DNA from: Hoyosella altamirensis
GTDB taxonomy: Bacteria > Actinomycetota > Actinomycetes > Mycobacteriales > Mycobacteriaceae
Direction of reading: 5' to 3'
DNA: 64,000 nucleotides
NCBI RefSeq assembly: GCF_014191505.1
Contig: NZ_JACHWS010000004.1
Span: 246,654 to 310,653 of the forward strand
The position numbers were made by a program, and so were the translations under genes. Shown here piece by piece: positions 45,315 to 57,046 of the stretch; the first letter of the stretch is position 1; each line of letters begins with the position of its first letter. The notes below the pieces were generated by a model. The model had not been told where the DNA came from and did not search any database. It worked only from the letters and a program-made list of their open reading frames with translations.

Positions 45315-45749
45315 TCAGATCTCCCGACCGCCTTGGAGCCACGATCGGTAAACGCCACGATTCTGGGGTGAGATGTCACTCATGACGCCGTCCGCGTAGC
45401 CGCGGCAATAGTCCCATGTGACGTAGGCATCAGGATTCGGATCGAACGCAGGCTCGTGAGGCCGCACGGTGCCGTCTGTCAGCAACTGGAGAAGATTGGC
45501 GCGGAGCATGTCCCAATCGTGGAAGTGATCCTTCTGGCAGTCGTCACAGCACACGACGAGGCCACGGATACCCCGATGAGCAAGCAGGGCCTCATACACC
45601 GCGAGGTCCTGGAGGTCTTCCTCTATCGCCATTCGTTCGTGCGGGTCAAGAGGCTGCCCAGGATCAAGGGAGTCCAGTGCCGCAGCCGGATCTTGCGGAT
45701 CGTCTGCGAAAGGATCCGGCGGTAAACCAGGTGGAAGTTGATCGCGCAC
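45315..45749 (-). CDS. DUF5319 family protein (Rv3412-like)
   Basis: A 144-residue soluble protein conserved in Mycobacteriales. It starts VRDQLPPGLPPDPFADDP and contains DLAVYEALLAHRGIRGLVVCCDDCQKDHFHDWDMLRANLLQLL and VTWDYCRGYADGVM. The CCDDC cluster plus nearby His and Cys could bind a metal; the function is unknown. GTG at 45749 is chosen to match the start I remember for Rv3412 (MRDHLPPGLPPDPF); no Shine-Dalgarno is visible, so it may be leaderless or start at the GTG at 45773. The frame runs on to 45956. Confidence 0.82.
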   Translation of the reverse strand: MRDQLPPGLPPDPFADDPQDPAAALDSLDPGQPLDPHERMAIEEDLQDLAVYEALLAHRGIRGLVVCCDDCQKDHFHDWDMLRANLLQLLTDGTVRPHEPAFDPNPDAYVTWDYCRGYADGVMSDISPQNRGVYRSWLQGGREI

Positions 45750-47694
<1,945 letters not shown>

Positions 47695-47769
47695 GCTCAG
47701 CAGTAGTAGGTTGAAGTACGGTTCGGGGCGCAACGCCCCTCCATGCACTTGAGTAGAGAAGGGACGCGC

Positions 47770-48903
47770 GTGCACGACCACGTTGAGATTGGTATGGGCA
47801 GATCTGCCCGCCGCACGTACGGGCTGGCAGACGTAAGCGTCGTACCCTCACGGCGCACGCGCTCCGCCAAGGAAGTCTCTACAGCGTGGCAACTCGACGC
47901 CTACCGATTCGGCATTCCGCTGCTGGCGCACCCGAGCGATGCAATCACGTCCCCGGCGTTCGCGATCGAACTGAGTCGGCTGGGTGGCCTCGCGGTTCTC
48001 AACGCTGAAGGGCTGCTGGGGCGGCACCGCGATGTTGACAGCAAAATTGGCCAGCTCACCGAGCGGGCCGCTGGCAAGGACGGCCCGGCAGAAGCGATCA
48101 GGATGTTGCAGGAGCTGCACGCTGCGCCGTTGCAGCCGGAGTTGCTCGCGGCGGCAGTCGCTGAAGTGCGTGATGCCGGGGTGACGACAGCCGTGCGGGT
48201 CAGTCCCCAGAAGGCGCGGGAACTCACGCCGATTCTGGTGCAGGCAGGTATCGACCTGCTGGTGATTCAGGGGACGATCATCTCCGCCGAGCACGTCTCG
48301 AGCAATGAGCCGCTGAACCTGAAGAGCTTCATCGCCGAACTCGACGTGCCAGTGGTCGCCGGAGGTGTGAGCGATCACCGAACGGCGTTGCACCTCATGC
48401 GGACAGGAGCGGCAGGCGTCATCGTCGGATACGGCGCCTCTGCCGCGACGACAACGCATGAGGTCCTCGGTATCGGCGTTCCGATGGCGACCGCGATCGC
48501 GGATGCCGCTGCCGCTCGCAGGGAGTATCTCGACGAAACCGGAGGCCGCTACGTCCACGTCATCGCGGATGGTGACATTCATTGTTCGGGTGACATCGCG
48601 AAGGCTATTGCGTGCGGTGCTGACGCCGTCATGCTTGGCACGATGCTGACTGCCGCGAAAGAAGCTCCCGGACGAGGCTGGTACTGGCCAGCTGTCGCCG
48701 CACACCCATCTATGCCGCGGGGATCGGTCGTGCAGATGTCGGAGCCGGACGAGCAGGTTAGCCTGGAGAAAGTGCTCAACGGGCCTTCCGACGATCCGTC
48801 CGGCTATCTGAATGTGGTCGCGGGCCTGCGAAGGTCGATGGCCAAGGCAGGCTACTCGGACTTGAAAGAGTTTCAGAAAGTTGGCCTCACAGTTCGCTAC
48901 TGA
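47770..48903 (+). CDS. guaB3: GuaB3-type IMPDH/GMP reductase family protein
   Basis: A 377-residue TIM-barrel protein of the IMPDH/GMPR superfamily: VEIGMGRSARRTYGLADVSVVPSRRTRS at the start, MRTGAAGVIVGYGASAATTT, then RYVHVIADGDIHCSGDIAKAIACGADAVMLGT. CBS domains are absent. Where IMPDH has [10 protein letters not shown], this protein reads GYGASAATTT, so threonine stands at the catalytic Cys position; IMP dehydrogenase activity is doubtful. GMP reductase activity has been reported for some GuaB3 proteins, to my recollection. GTG at 47770 gives the family start, with agaaggg upstream. Confidence 0.92.
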   Translation: MHDHVEIGMGRSARRTYGLADVSVVPSRRTRSAKEVSTAWQLDAYRFGIPLLAHPSDAITSPAFAIELSRLGGLAVLNAEGLLGRHRDVDSKIGQLTERAAGKDGPAEAIRMLQELHAAPLQPELLAAAVAEVRDAGVTTAVRVSPQKARELTPILVQAGIDLLVIQGTIISAEHVSSNEPLNLKSFIAELDVPVVAGGVSDHRTALHLMRTGAAGVIVGYGASAATTTHEVLGIGVPMATAIADAAAARREYLDETGGRYVHVIADGDIHCSGDIAKAIACGADAVMLGTMLTAAKEAPGRGWYWPAVAAHPSMPRGSVVQMSEPDEQVSLEKVLNGPSDDPSGYLNVVAGLRRSMAKAGYSDLKEFQKVGLTVRY

Positions 48904-48993
48904 CGGCGCGGCATCTTAGGTAAACCTTCACGAGCGGCAGCTTTTGCGTTGCGTCACACTTGAGCCAGATTCCCGTGATGCGGAGGTGGCAGC

Positions 48994-50712
48994 GTGGCCA
49001 GCAGAAATTCACTCGACTTCGATGTGGTGATCGTCGGGTCCGGCTTCGGTGGCAGCGTCACAGCGCTGCGGCTTGCCGAAAAGGGATACAAAGTGGCTGT
49101 CCTCGAGGCTGGCCGCCGCTTCGAAGATGACCAGTTTCCGAAGACTAGCTGGGACGTCCGCAAATTTCTGTGGGCGCCGAAGCTAGGCTGCTACGGCATC
49201 CAGCGCATGCACCTCCTGCGTGACGTCATGATTCTCGGTGGCGCGGGCGTGGGTGGCGGTTCCCTCAATTACGCGAACACGCTGTACGTGCCCGGCGACC
49301 CGTTTTTCAACGATCAGCAATGGTCTGGCATCACAAATTGGCGTGAGGAACTCGCACCGCATTACGACCAGGCGCAGCGCATGCTGGGAGTAGTGCGCTT
49401 CCCTCATATGACCCCAGCGGATCATGTGATGAAGGAAGTGGCTGACGATATGGGTGTCGGGGGCACGTTCGTGCACACACCCGTAGGTGTCTACCTAGGC
49501 GAACCCGGCCAGAAAGTGCCCGACCCTTACTTCGGGGGCGTAGGTCCCGAGCGCACCGGATGCACCGAATGCGGTTCCTGCATGACAGGGTGCCGAGTTG
49601 GGGCCAAGAACACCCTGGTGAAGAATTATCTCGCACTCGCGGAAAACGCGGGGACGCGTGTTTTCCCGCTGACAACCGTCACAGGTCTGACTCGGCAGGA
49701 TGACGGCAGATGGAATGTGGAAACGCAGCGCACCGGCGCCTGGGTGCGCAAGCATCCGAAAGCCTTCACTGCTGGGCAGGTCGTCTTCGCGGCAGGAACA
49801 TGGGGGACACAGAACCTGCTGTTCAAGCTGCGCGATGAGGGCCGGTTGCCGAACCTGTCGCCCAGGCTCGGTGTGCTGACGCGCACCAACTCAGAATCGA
49901 TCGTCGGCGCGGCAAAATACAAGGTCGACCCCGACATGGACCTGACACAGGGCGTCGCGATCACGTCGTCTTTCCACCCCACAGCGGATACTCACATCGA
50001 GCCGGTGCGCTACGGCAAGGGCTCGAACGCCATGGGCATGCTGCAGACGCTGATGGTCGACGGTGGCGGTCGCGTTCCACGCTGGCTGAAGTTTGTTTTC
50101 GCAGTGCTGCGGCATCCAGTCCAGTTCGCGCGGGTTCTGACGGTGCGCAACTGGAGTGAGCGCACCATCATCGCCCTGGTCATGCAACATCTCGACAACT
50201 CGATTACCACCTACACGAAACGTGGCGTGCTGGGCCGGAAGCTGACCAGCAAGCAAGGCCACGGTGAACCCAACCCGACCTGGATTCCCGTAGGCAATGA
50301 GGCGTGCCGCCGCATCGCGGAGAAGATCGGCGGCGTCGCTGGTGGTACGTGGTCCGAGGTGTTCAACATCCCGCTCACTGCTCATTTTCTTGGCGGCGCC
50401 GCAATTGGAGAAAGCCCGGACCACGGCGTGATCGATCCCTATCACCGCGTGTACGGGTACCCGACGCTGCACGTGGCTGACGGCGCGGCGGTGTCGGCGA
50501 ACTTGGGCGTCAACCCCTCGCTCACAATCTCGGCGCAAGCCGAACGTGCGGCCTCGTTGTGGCCGAACAAAGGTGAGCAGGACCTGCGCCCGCCGCAGGG
50601 GCAGCCCTACCAGCGGCTGGACCCGATCCCTCCACGTCACCCAGCGGTGCCAGCTCATGCTCCCGCCGCTCTCGGATGGCCGACACTCCCGCGCGGCGAG
50701 GGTGCCGCTTAA
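48994..50712 (+). CDS. choD: GMC-type FAD oxidoreductase, cholesterol oxidase ChoD-like
   Basis: A 572-residue flavoprotein: N-terminal Rossmann motif [33 protein letters not shown], the GMC segment [18 protein letters not shown], a cysteine-rich stretch [13 protein letters not shown], and the C-terminal block [48 protein letters not shown]. Place after guaB3 matches Rv3409c. Rv3409c is annotated cholesterol oxidase, but steroid oxidation by this subgroup is not firmly established, and the CxxC-rich stretch is atypical of secreted cholesterol oxidases. No signal peptide. GTG with gaggtgg upstream. Confidence 0.9.
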   Translation: MASRNSLDFDVVIVGSGFGGSVTALRLAEKGYKVAVLEAGRRFEDDQFPKTSWDVRKFLWAPKLGCYGIQRMHLLRDVMILGGAGVGGGSLNYANTLYVPGDPFFNDQQWSGITNWREELAPHYDQAQRMLGVVRFPHMTPADHVMKEVADDMGVGGTFVHTPVGVYLGEPGQKVPDPYFGGVGPERTGCTECGSCMTGCRVGAKNTLVKNYLALAENAGTRVFPLTTVTGLTRQDDGRWNVETQRTGAWVRKHPKAFTAGQVVFAAGTWGTQNLLFKLRDEGRLPNLSPRLGVLTRTNSESIVGAAKYKVDPDMDLTQGVAITSSFHPTADTHIEPVRYGKGSNAMGMLQTLMVDGGGRVPRWLKFVFAVLRHPVQFARVLTVRNWSERTIIALVMQHLDNSITTYTKRGVLGRKLTSKQGHGEPNPTWIPVGNEACRRIAEKIGGVAGGTWSEVFNIPLTAHFLGGAAIGESPDHGVIDPYHRVYGYPTLHVADGAAVSANLGVNPSLTISAQAERAASLWPNKGEQDLRPPQGQPYQRLDPIPPRHPAVPAHAPAALGWPTLPRGEGAA

Positions 50713-50842
50713 GACAGCCGAGGTGAGGACGGGACTACACCACCTGAAATCCCATTCCGGCCTGTCAATCGACCGTTGCGCGATGATTCAGGTAGTTAAG
50801 TCGTGTGGCAGGCACCTGTTCGTGAACGCTTACACTGTCCGG

Positions 50843-52414
50843 GTGACTGAAACCGCCCAGGACCGTCCCGTCATCGTCATTGACTTCGGTGCCCAGTACG
50901 CGCAGCTCATTGCGCGCAGGGTGCGCGAAGCGCGCGTCTACTCCGAGGTTGTACCGCATACCGCCTCCATCTCGGAGATCGCGGCGAAGAACCCGCGGGC
51001 GGTTGTCCTGTCTGGCGGGCCATCGAGCGTCTACGCGGAAGGCGCGCCCACGCTCGACCCGGCACTGTTTGACCTTGAGATCCCGGTCTTCGGTATCTGC
51101 TACGGCTTCCAGGCGATGGCGCAGGCGCTGGGGGGAGAGGTCGCGCATACGGGTACGCGTGAATACGGCCGCACCCAACTGAGCGTGACAGGCGGAGTGC
51201 TGCACGACGGACTTCCCGCGAACCAGCCGGTTTGGATGAGCCATGGTGACGCGGTGACCGGTGCGCCGGAGGGGTTCGAGGTGACCGCGACAAGTGAAGG
51301 TGCACCAGTCGCAGCGTTTGAGGACCGGGCACGGAGACTTGCGGGCGTCCAGTATCACCCGGAGGTACTTCACTCACCGCACGGCCAGCAGGTGCTGTCC
51401 CGGTTCCTGCATGAGATCGCCGACATCGAACCTGCATGGACACCCGCGAACATCGCCGAGGCGCTCGTCGAGCAGGTCCGCGAGCACGTTGGTGATGGTC
51501 GCGCGATCTGCGGGCTTTCTGGTGGTGTCGATTCCGCAGTGGCGGCAGCACTTGTGCAGCGCGCCATCGGCGACCGGCTGACGTGTGTATTCGTCGACCA
51601 TGGGCTGCTGCGTGCAGGGGAGCGCGAGCAGGTTGAGCATGATTTCGTGAAAGCCACGGGAGCGAATCTCGTGACGGTGGATGCCGCCGCGACGTTCCTC
51701 CGCGAGCTTTCTGGGGTGTCTGACCCCGAAGCCAAGCGCAAAATCATCGGCCGCGAGTTCATTCGGTCGTTCGAAGGTGCTCTCTCAGAAGTGCTCGGCG
51801 AAAACGCGTCGCACGGCGATACTGTGGACTTCCTCGTTCAGGGAACGCTGTACCCCGACGTAGTCGAATCGGGAGGCGGCAGCGGGACCGCCAACATCAA
51901 GAGCCATCACAATGTCGGTGGCTTGCCGGAAGATCTCCAGTTCACGCTCGTGGAGCCGCTTCGCCTGCTTTTCAAGGACGAAGTGCGTGCGGTCGGGCGG
52001 GAGCTGGGGCTGCCTGAGGACATTGTGCAGCGTCAGCCATTCCCGGGCCCCGGCCTGGCGATCCGCATTGTGGGGGAGGTGACTGCTGACCGGCTGGCAA
52101 CGCTCCGCCAGGCGGATGCCATCGTTCGCGAAGAACTCACCAGCGCCGGTCTCGACCGGCAGATCTGGCAGTGCCCAGTCGTTCTTCTTGCTGATGTGCG
52201 CAGTGTCGGTGTACAGGGGGACGGCCGCACCTACGGGCATCCGATTGTGCTGCGTCCTGTCAGTAGCGAAGATGCGATGACTGCGGATTGGACTCGGATT
52301 CCCTACGAGGTCCTTGAACGTGTCTCGACGCGTATCACCAACGAGGTCGCGGACGTCAATCGTGTGGTTCTCGACGTGACGAGTAAGCCTCCCGGAACGA
52401 TCGAGTGGGAGTAA
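50843..52414 (+). CDS. guaA: GMP synthase (glutamine-hydrolysing)
   Basis: A 523-residue enzyme converting XMP to GMP. N-terminal class I amidotransferase: [30 protein letters not shown], nucleophile in [13 protein letters not shown] (Cys about 86), and His in [11 protein letters not shown]-PPase P-loop [16 protein letters not shown]-terminal dimerisation domain ending [20 protein letters not shown] at 50843 fits the family; the frame is open far upstream into choD. With guaB2 and guaB3 it forms the guanylate part of the cluster. Confidence 0.97.
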   Translation: MTETAQDRPVIVIDFGAQYAQLIARRVREARVYSEVVPHTASISEIAAKNPRAVVLSGGPSSVYAEGAPTLDPALFDLEIPVFGICYGFQAMAQALGGEVAHTGTREYGRTQLSVTGGVLHDGLPANQPVWMSHGDAVTGAPEGFEVTATSEGAPVAAFEDRARRLAGVQYHPEVLHSPHGQQVLSRFLHEIADIEPAWTPANIAEALVEQVREHVGDGRAICGLSGGVDSAVAAALVQRAIGDRLTCVFVDHGLLRAGEREQVEHDFVKATGANLVTVDAAATFLRELSGVSDPEAKRKIIGREFIRSFEGALSEVLGENASHGDTVDFLVQGTLYPDVVESGGGSGTANIKSHHNVGGLPEDLQFTLVEPLRLLFKDEVRAVGRELGLPEDIVQRQPFPGPGLAIRIVGEVTADRLATLRQADAIVREELTSAGLDRQIWQCPVVLLADVRSVGVQGDGRTYGHPIVLRPVSSEDAMTADWTRIPYEVLERVSTRITNEVADVNRVVLDVTSKPPGTIEWE

Positions 52415-52437
52415 GACAGCGGCGATAGGGCCTGAAT

Positions 52438-53364
52438 ATGACCGAACCGGCTACCGCTCAGCGATCGGCCCAAGCGCCGACCACTACCGGCCCGCCCGTC
52501 ACCGGCAGCACAAAGTGGCTCATCCTGGGGATACTCGCATTTGCGGGATTCTGGGTCACCTATGCGGTATTCGTTTGGACGTCGCGCGGACACTACATCG
52601 AGAATGCCGCGTTGCGGGGCGCGGATCAGGTTGACGCCGCGCTGGTGGTGGAGGCAGATTCTGCCCTGAACGCCATCACTGAGACGTCGCTGGCCATTGT
52701 CTCGTTTCTAGTCGTCGCGATGGCGTTGCTGCGCAGGCGCGTTGACCTCGCGATCGCGGCATCAGCGATCATCGTGGGCTCGTCGCTGATTACGCAGGTG
52801 CTCAAACGATTTGTGCTGCCGCGTCCAGAGTTGATCGAAGTCACTGGGCCCTACACGATCAATAGCTTTCCCAGCGGGCATACGACGATCGCGATGTCGG
52901 TGCTGTTCGCGCTGCTGATCGTCGTGCCGTTCAAGTGGCGCGGCGTGGCGATGTTCTTCGGTGCGTTCTTCGCTGTGGCCATCGGTGCGCATACGCTGAC
53001 GTCGAAATGGCACCGATTCAGCGACACGCTCGGCGCTGACCTAGTCGCCTTCGGTATCGCGTGCCTCGTCACTATCGCGCTTGTCCAGCGAGGATCGCTG
53101 GTTCGGGTGACTGCAGGCCGCTATCCTTTGCGAGTCCTCTTCGTGGTGGCGCCCCTAGCGCTGAGCACGGTGGTGTCGCTAGGGCTTGGCATGCTACTTC
53201 TGCTGCTCAGCGAACTCCCCACCGCGCCTGACGAAGTGCTCGATTACAACATGTATCTTGCGCTGCATGGTCTCGCGGCAGGAGCTTCAGGGCTGACGGC
53301 CTTGGCGTTCTGGTGGTCGTGGCGACGCATCGATGTGGGGAGTCCAGCCAGTCCGGCCTCGTGA
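52438..53364 (+). CDS. PAP2-family membrane phosphatase
   Basis: A 308-residue protein with six membrane helices and the PAP2 motifs: KRFVLPRPEL (KX6RP), FPSGHTTIAMSV, and SKWHRFSDTLGADL (the third motif, W-H-R-F-S-D). It should dephosphorylate a lipid phosphate on the outer face of the membrane, such as phosphatidate or a polyprenyl pyrophosphate. ATG 24 bases after the guaA stop; co-transcription is possible. The first 25 residues are polar and Thr/Pro-rich. Confidence 0.9.
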   Translation: MTEPATAQRSAQAPTTTGPPVTGSTKWLILGILAFAGFWVTYAVFVWTSRGHYIENAALRGADQVDAALVVEADSALNAITETSLAIVSFLVVAMALLRRRVDLAIAASAIIVGSSLITQVLKRFVLPRPELIEVTGPYTINSFPSGHTTIAMSVLFALLIVVPFKWRGVAMFFGAFFAVAIGAHTLTSKWHRFSDTLGADLVAFGIACLVTIALVQRGSLVRVTAGRYPLRVLFVVAPLALSTVVSLGLGMLLLLLSELPTAPDEVLDYNMYLALHGLAAGASGLTALAFWWSWRRIDVGSPASPAS

Positions 53365-53399
53365 GAGGCCCGTCTAAACTCTTTGCCTCTCATGGTTAT

Positions 53400-53627
53400 T
53401 CAGTTGTTCCGGCGATTCACCGGTGCCAGCACAAGAACGAGGCCGATGACGAGTGCCAGGGCGATGAGGATCCAGGGGAGAGAGCGCAGGGCACCCGCAT
53501 CACCACTAGGATCGGCGAGAGCCCAGGCACTGACCATCAGTGAGCCGGCGGCTGTGAGGAGCAGCAGCGGTGAAAACCGGCTTACGGTGCCGTTGCTGTG
53601 AGAGTCAGAGTTCCGGTTTTTAGCCAT
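53400..53627 (-). CDS. Small two-helix membrane protein downstream of the PspC gene
   Basis: A 75-residue protein with two hydrophobic segments (LLLLTAAGSLMVSAWALAD and LPWILIALALVIGLVLVL) and a basic C-terminus. ATG at 53627 overlaps the end of the PspC/toastrack gene by 8 bases, so the two are probably coupled. In C. glutamicum the envelope-stress inhibitor gene esrI is followed by small membrane protein genes (from memory), a similar layout. Function unknown. Confidence 0.65.
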   Translation of the reverse strand: MAKNRNSDSHSNGTVSRFSPLLLLTAAGSLMVSAWALADPSGDAGALRSLPWILIALALVIGLVLVLAPVNRRNN

Positions 53628-55029
53628 GGAGGATCTCAACCTTTCCGGTCGTCACCGAGGCACTGACCGTGAGTTCGGGGGCATCTTCAGTTCCTGCGCC
53701 GAGTGAGAGGCCCTGATTGGGGCAGGCCATCTCACCCATCTGCACCGCGCATGAGGTGCGGACGTTGATGTCGTCGGGGACGCGGACGATCAGTTCACCC
53801 ATACCCACGGACGCATCGACAGTCGCACTTTCCGTGAGATCGAGATCGCGTAGGTCGAGGGTGAGGCTACCCAGCCCGAGCCGATACTCGGGCTGCAGGT
53901 CACTGACCGTTGCGGGCTGGTATGTGCGCTCACCGACGCCAGCCTGGAAGTAGGAGAAGTCGATCGGAGCGGCGATTGTCGCGATGATGACGAAGCCAGC
54001 CAGAGGCGCGGCCACTGGCACAAGTCCGTGGCCGACGCCGCGGAACGCCCCGAGAAGTAGTCCGGCACCAACGACAGCGAGCGTCGCCGCGCCGATACGT
54101 CCAGGAGTCAGCCAGGTCGCCCCGGTAGTGAGCGCCAGTGCGGTCAGAATCGCGGCGACGATGATCGCGAGTCCCAAGGTCACCGCCGTCAGGCGTGAGC
54201 GCGGTTTGACAACTACGGGCTGGTGGGCGGGAGTTGGCTCGGGGAGATCCCACGCGAATGGTGCAACGCCGAGCGGATCCCACGACGGTGGCTGGTGGCG
54301 GGTGGTGGTCAGATCGTGCGCAACTGTTCCTGCAGGCCGGGTCGTCATCGCTGAGGGCGGCGCAGGTGGCGTCTGGGGCAGTCGTTCGGTGTGGGCAGTC
54401 GCATCGCTCCCGGACGTCGCAGCTGGCTGGGCCGCGCTGGGTGCTGACGACTGCTCCGGTGGGGAGGCATGCGGGGATGGAGGCGCGGCATGGGGTTCCG
54501 CGGTCTGCTGGGGCGGTGTCCAGGCGCCAGGGCTGGGCTGTCCCCAAGTGTGTGGCGGGACAGTCGGCGGTGTCCACGCTGTCACGTAGCCAGGAAGCGG
54601 GGGCGGGGCGGGTTGCCGCTGGTAGAGCAGCCACCAGCCAACGAGCATCAGCGCGAGGCTGACGAGCCCGGAACCGCCGGCGCCGAGGCCTACCGGCGCA
54701 AAGATACTCACCGCGATGGCAAGGGCAACAACGAGCGCGATCGTGCTTGCCTGGGATTGTGAACTCGACCCCCGGCCGAGTAGTGATTCGCCAGAGGAGG
54801 CCTGATCCGCATCTTTCGGAAGCAGCAGCCACCCGGCGAGGTAAAGCACGATGCCTGCTCCGCCGAAGAAGGCGGACACAATGAACGCCACGCGTACGAG
54901 GACGGGATCAACCTGGTACCGGTGGCCGAAACCGGAACACACGCCGGCGATTTTCCCGGTGTGGCTCAGTCGTGCTGGGCGCGTGCGCCACAGGTCGTTG
55001 ACCTGGTCGCTGAAGCTCGTCGTGGTCAT
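53620..55029 (-). CDS. PspC-toastrack membrane protein (EsrI/LiaF-like envelope-stress regulator)
   Basis: A 469-residue protein: a PspC domain at about residues 12-70 (LSHTGKIAGVCSGFGHRYQVDPVLVRVAFIV, GIVLYLAGWLLLPKD), further membrane helices, a long Pro/Ala/Thr-rich linker (about 140-260), more helices, and a C-terminal beta-rich toastrack domain (LGLGSLTLDLRDLDL, VGMGELIVRVPDDINV). It is encoded divergently from a PspC-containing histidine kinase, like EsrI in the C. glutamicum EsrISR three-component system, where the membrane protein inhibits the kinase. ATG at 55029 (MTTTSFSDQV); upstream in-frame residues to 55167 are unsupported. Confidence 0.85.
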   Translation of the reverse strand: MTTTSFSDQVNDLWRTRPARLSHTGKIAGVCSGFGHRYQVDPVLVRVAFIVSAFFGGAGIVLYLAGWLLLPKDADQASSGESLLGRGSSSQSQASTIALVVALAIAVSIFAPVGLGAGGSGLVSLALMLVGWWLLYQRQPAPPPLPGYVTAWTPPTVPPHTWGQPSPGAWTPPQQTAEPHAAPPSPHASPPEQSSAPSAAQPAATSGSDATAHTERLPQTPPAPPSAMTTRPAGTVAHDLTTTRHQPPSWDPLGVAPFAWDLPEPTPAHQPVVVKPRSRLTAVTLGLAIIVAAILTALALTTGATWLTPGRIGAATLAVVGAGLLLGAFRGVGHGLVPVAAPLAGFVIIATIAAPIDFSYFQAGVGERTYQPATVSDLQPEYRLGLGSLTLDLRDLDLTESATVDASVGMGELIVRVPDDINVRTSCAVQMGEMACPNQGLSLGAGTEDAPELTVSASVTTGKVEILHG

Positions 55030-55181
55030 GAATTCATGATGCTCGCCGCCGCCCTCGCGCAACATCAGGTGTTTCCCTGATCTTCCACCGATTCGGATGC
55101 GACGGTGGGGATTACCCTGAGGGGGCGGATCAGGGTGGAGCCCTGATGCCGGCCAGCCTCTGATCATGTCAGGATCGAACC

Positions 55182-56399
55182 GTGAACCCTGCCCTGCGCC
55201 CTGACCCGTCCCAGCCGGTGCTGTACCGGCGTGTTCGAGGCCGGGTTGTCGGTGGTGTAGCCGGGGGAGTTGCAGACCATCTCGGTGCCGACGAACAGAA
55301 GGTCCGGTTAGCGTTTGTCCTGCTGAGCGCCGCCGCGGGCATCGGCGTGGTCGTTTACGGCTTGCTTTGGATACTTACTCCGCCCGGCAATGATACGGAG
55401 CCGCTGAGTCCGGAGCGGCGACGCCAGGCAATTGGTCTTGCCACCATTGGTGGCGCGGTAGCAGTCGGGTTCGGGCTTTTGTCCAGCGGCGCGCTGGGCG
55501 CAGTACTGGTTCCGGTGCTTGTTGCAGTTGCGGGCGCGGCGCTGGTGTGGCGGGAGTTCGACACGGGTGCGCCGCGGTCGATGCTGGGTCTTTCGCAGAG
55601 ACCGACGGCGCTGACCTGGGCTCGCGTGATTGGCGGTGTCACGCTCGTCGTCCTTGGGCTTTCGGTCATTTGGCTGGGGCAGGTTGATTTCGGTGCGTTG
55701 AGGTCGTCGCTGATGGCAGTGCTGGTGACCCTTGCTGGTGTCGCAGTTCTGACCATCCCGTTGTGGTTGCGGATGTGGCGTGCGCTGAATGAAGAGCGCG
55801 CCGCGCGCATCCGCACCGAGGAGCGCGACGAAATAGCCTCACATTTACACGATTCCGTTCTGCAGACGCTTGCTCTGATTCAGAAACGTTCAGAACGCCC
55901 CGCGGAGGTACAAAGACTCGCCAGGATGCAGGAACGTGAGCTTCGGCGATGGCTGTTCAGCGCAGAATCAGACAGTCCGGAGAGTCTGGCAGCGGCGCTC
56001 AAGTCGCTGGCGGGCGAGGTTGAGGATCAGTACGGTGTGACGATTCAGCCGGTCACGGTCGGTGATCTCAGAATCAGTGACTCGCCGTCGCACGTGGCGC
56101 TTCTCGGTGCGGCCCGAGAGGCATTGGTGAACGCCGCCAAACATTCTGGTGAATCGAACATCGATTTGTTCGCGGAGGTGGAGCCGCAAAAGGTGAGTGT
56201 GTTTGTGCGTGACCGCGGAAAGGGGTTTGATCCTGAGGGTGTGCCATCCGACCGCCAGGGACTCGCCAAATCGGTGCGACAGAGGGTCGAACGGCGCGGC
56301 GGTTCGGTCGACATCCGTACGGCACTCGGGAAAGGTACTGAGGTGCGGATCTACCTTAAGCGGGACGACGCGAATACCGAAGTCGAGGAGACAGAATGA
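55182..56399 (+). CDS. PspC-domain sensor histidine kinase (EsrS-like)
   Basis: A 405-residue kinase: N-terminal PspC domain (RRVRGRVVGGVAGGVADHLGADEQKVRLAFVLLS), five to six membrane helices, then a HisKA_3 domain with phospho-acceptor His about 223 in SHLHDSVLQTLALIQ, and an HATPase domain with AAREALVNAAKHS, RDRGKGFDPEG and GTEVRIYL. With the following NarL-type regulator and the divergent PspC-toastrack gene it forms a cell-envelope stress module. GTG start; overlap with the regulator in ATGA. Confidence 0.92.
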   Translation: MNPALRPDPSQPVLYRRVRGRVVGGVAGGVADHLGADEQKVRLAFVLLSAAAGIGVVVYGLLWILTPPGNDTEPLSPERRRQAIGLATIGGAVAVGFGLLSSGALGAVLVPVLVAVAGAALVWREFDTGAPRSMLGLSQRPTALTWARVIGGVTLVVLGLSVIWLGQVDFGALRSSLMAVLVTLAGVAVLTIPLWLRMWRALNEERAARIRTEERDEIASHLHDSVLQTLALIQKRSERPAEVQRLARMQERELRRWLFSAESDSPESLAAALKSLAGEVEDQYGVTIQPVTVGDLRISDSPSHVALLGAAREALVNAAKHSGESNIDLFAEVEPQKVSVFVRDRGKGFDPEGVPSDRQGLAKSVRQRVERRGGSVDIRTALGKGTEVRIYLKRDDANTEVEETE

Positions 56400-57046
56400 C
56401 TGACCGGACCTACCGCGTCTTTCTGGTCGATGACCACGCGGTTTTTCGATCAGGAGTGCGGGCGGAACTTGCCACCGAAGCCGACATCGACATCGTTGGC
56501 GAGGCGGGGGCAGTAACGGAGGCGGTCAGCGGGATCCGCCAGACCCGGCCCGACGTTGTGTTGCTTGACGTCCATATGCCGCAGGGCGGGGGTGTTTCCG
56601 TCCTGCGCGAAGTCGACGAAGGACCGGTCTTCCTTGCGCTCAGCGTTTCTGACGCGGCCGAAGACGTGATCGCGGTAATCCGGGCGGGGGCGAGGGGGTA
56701 CGTCACGAAGACTATCTCCGGGGCCGAACTCGCCGACGCGGTACGCCGGGTGGCCGGGGGTGACGCGGTTTTCAGTCCGCGCCTCGCGGGATTTGTCCTC
56801 GACTCTTTTACCGGCAAATCGCCGGTCCCCGAGCCTCCACTCGACCCTGAACTCGATTCGCTGACGCCTCGGGAACTTGAAGTTCTGCGACTGCTCGCAC
56901 GCGGGTATACATATCGCGAGATCGCTGAGGAGTTGTTCATTTCGATCAAGACGGTCGAAACCCACGCCTCCAATGTGCTCCGCAAGACCCAGCAGTCAAA
57001 CCGCAATGCGTTGACCCGCTGGGCTCACCGGAGGCACATTAGTTAG
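56396..57046 (+). CDS. NarL/LuxR-type response regulator (EsrR-like)
   Basis: A 216-residue regulator: receiver domain with phospho-acceptor Asp about 58 in VVLLDVHMPQGGG, the conserved Lys near YVTKTISGAEL, and a C-terminal LuxR helix-turn-helix (LTPRELEVLRLLARGYTYREIAEELFISIKTVETHASNVL). Translationally coupled to the histidine kinase. Expected target by analogy is the divergent PspC-toastrack operon. Its 3' end overlaps the convergent kinase-like gene by 4 bases. Confidence 0.93.
   Translation: MTDRTYRVFLVDDHAVFRSGVRAELATEADIDIVGEAGAVTEAVSGIRQTRPDVVLLDVHMPQGGGVSVLREVDEGPVFLALSVSDAAEDVIAVIRAGARGYVTKTISGAELADAVRRVAGGDAVFSPRLAGFVLDSFTGKSPVPEPPLDPELDSLTPRELEVLRLLARGYTYREIAEELFISIKTVETHASNVLRKTQQSNRNALTRWAHRRHIS

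Noticed and set aside
47725-47739. Terminator between guaB2 and guaB3
   Set aside because: The GGGGCG/CGCCCC hairpin is short, has a 3-base loop and no T-run; an intra-operon structure is more likely.
53930-54832. 300-codon minus-strand frame overlapping the PspC-toastrack gene in another frame
   Set aside because: Arg/Trp/Cys-rich low-complexity translation; the PspC-toastrack frame has recognisable domains.
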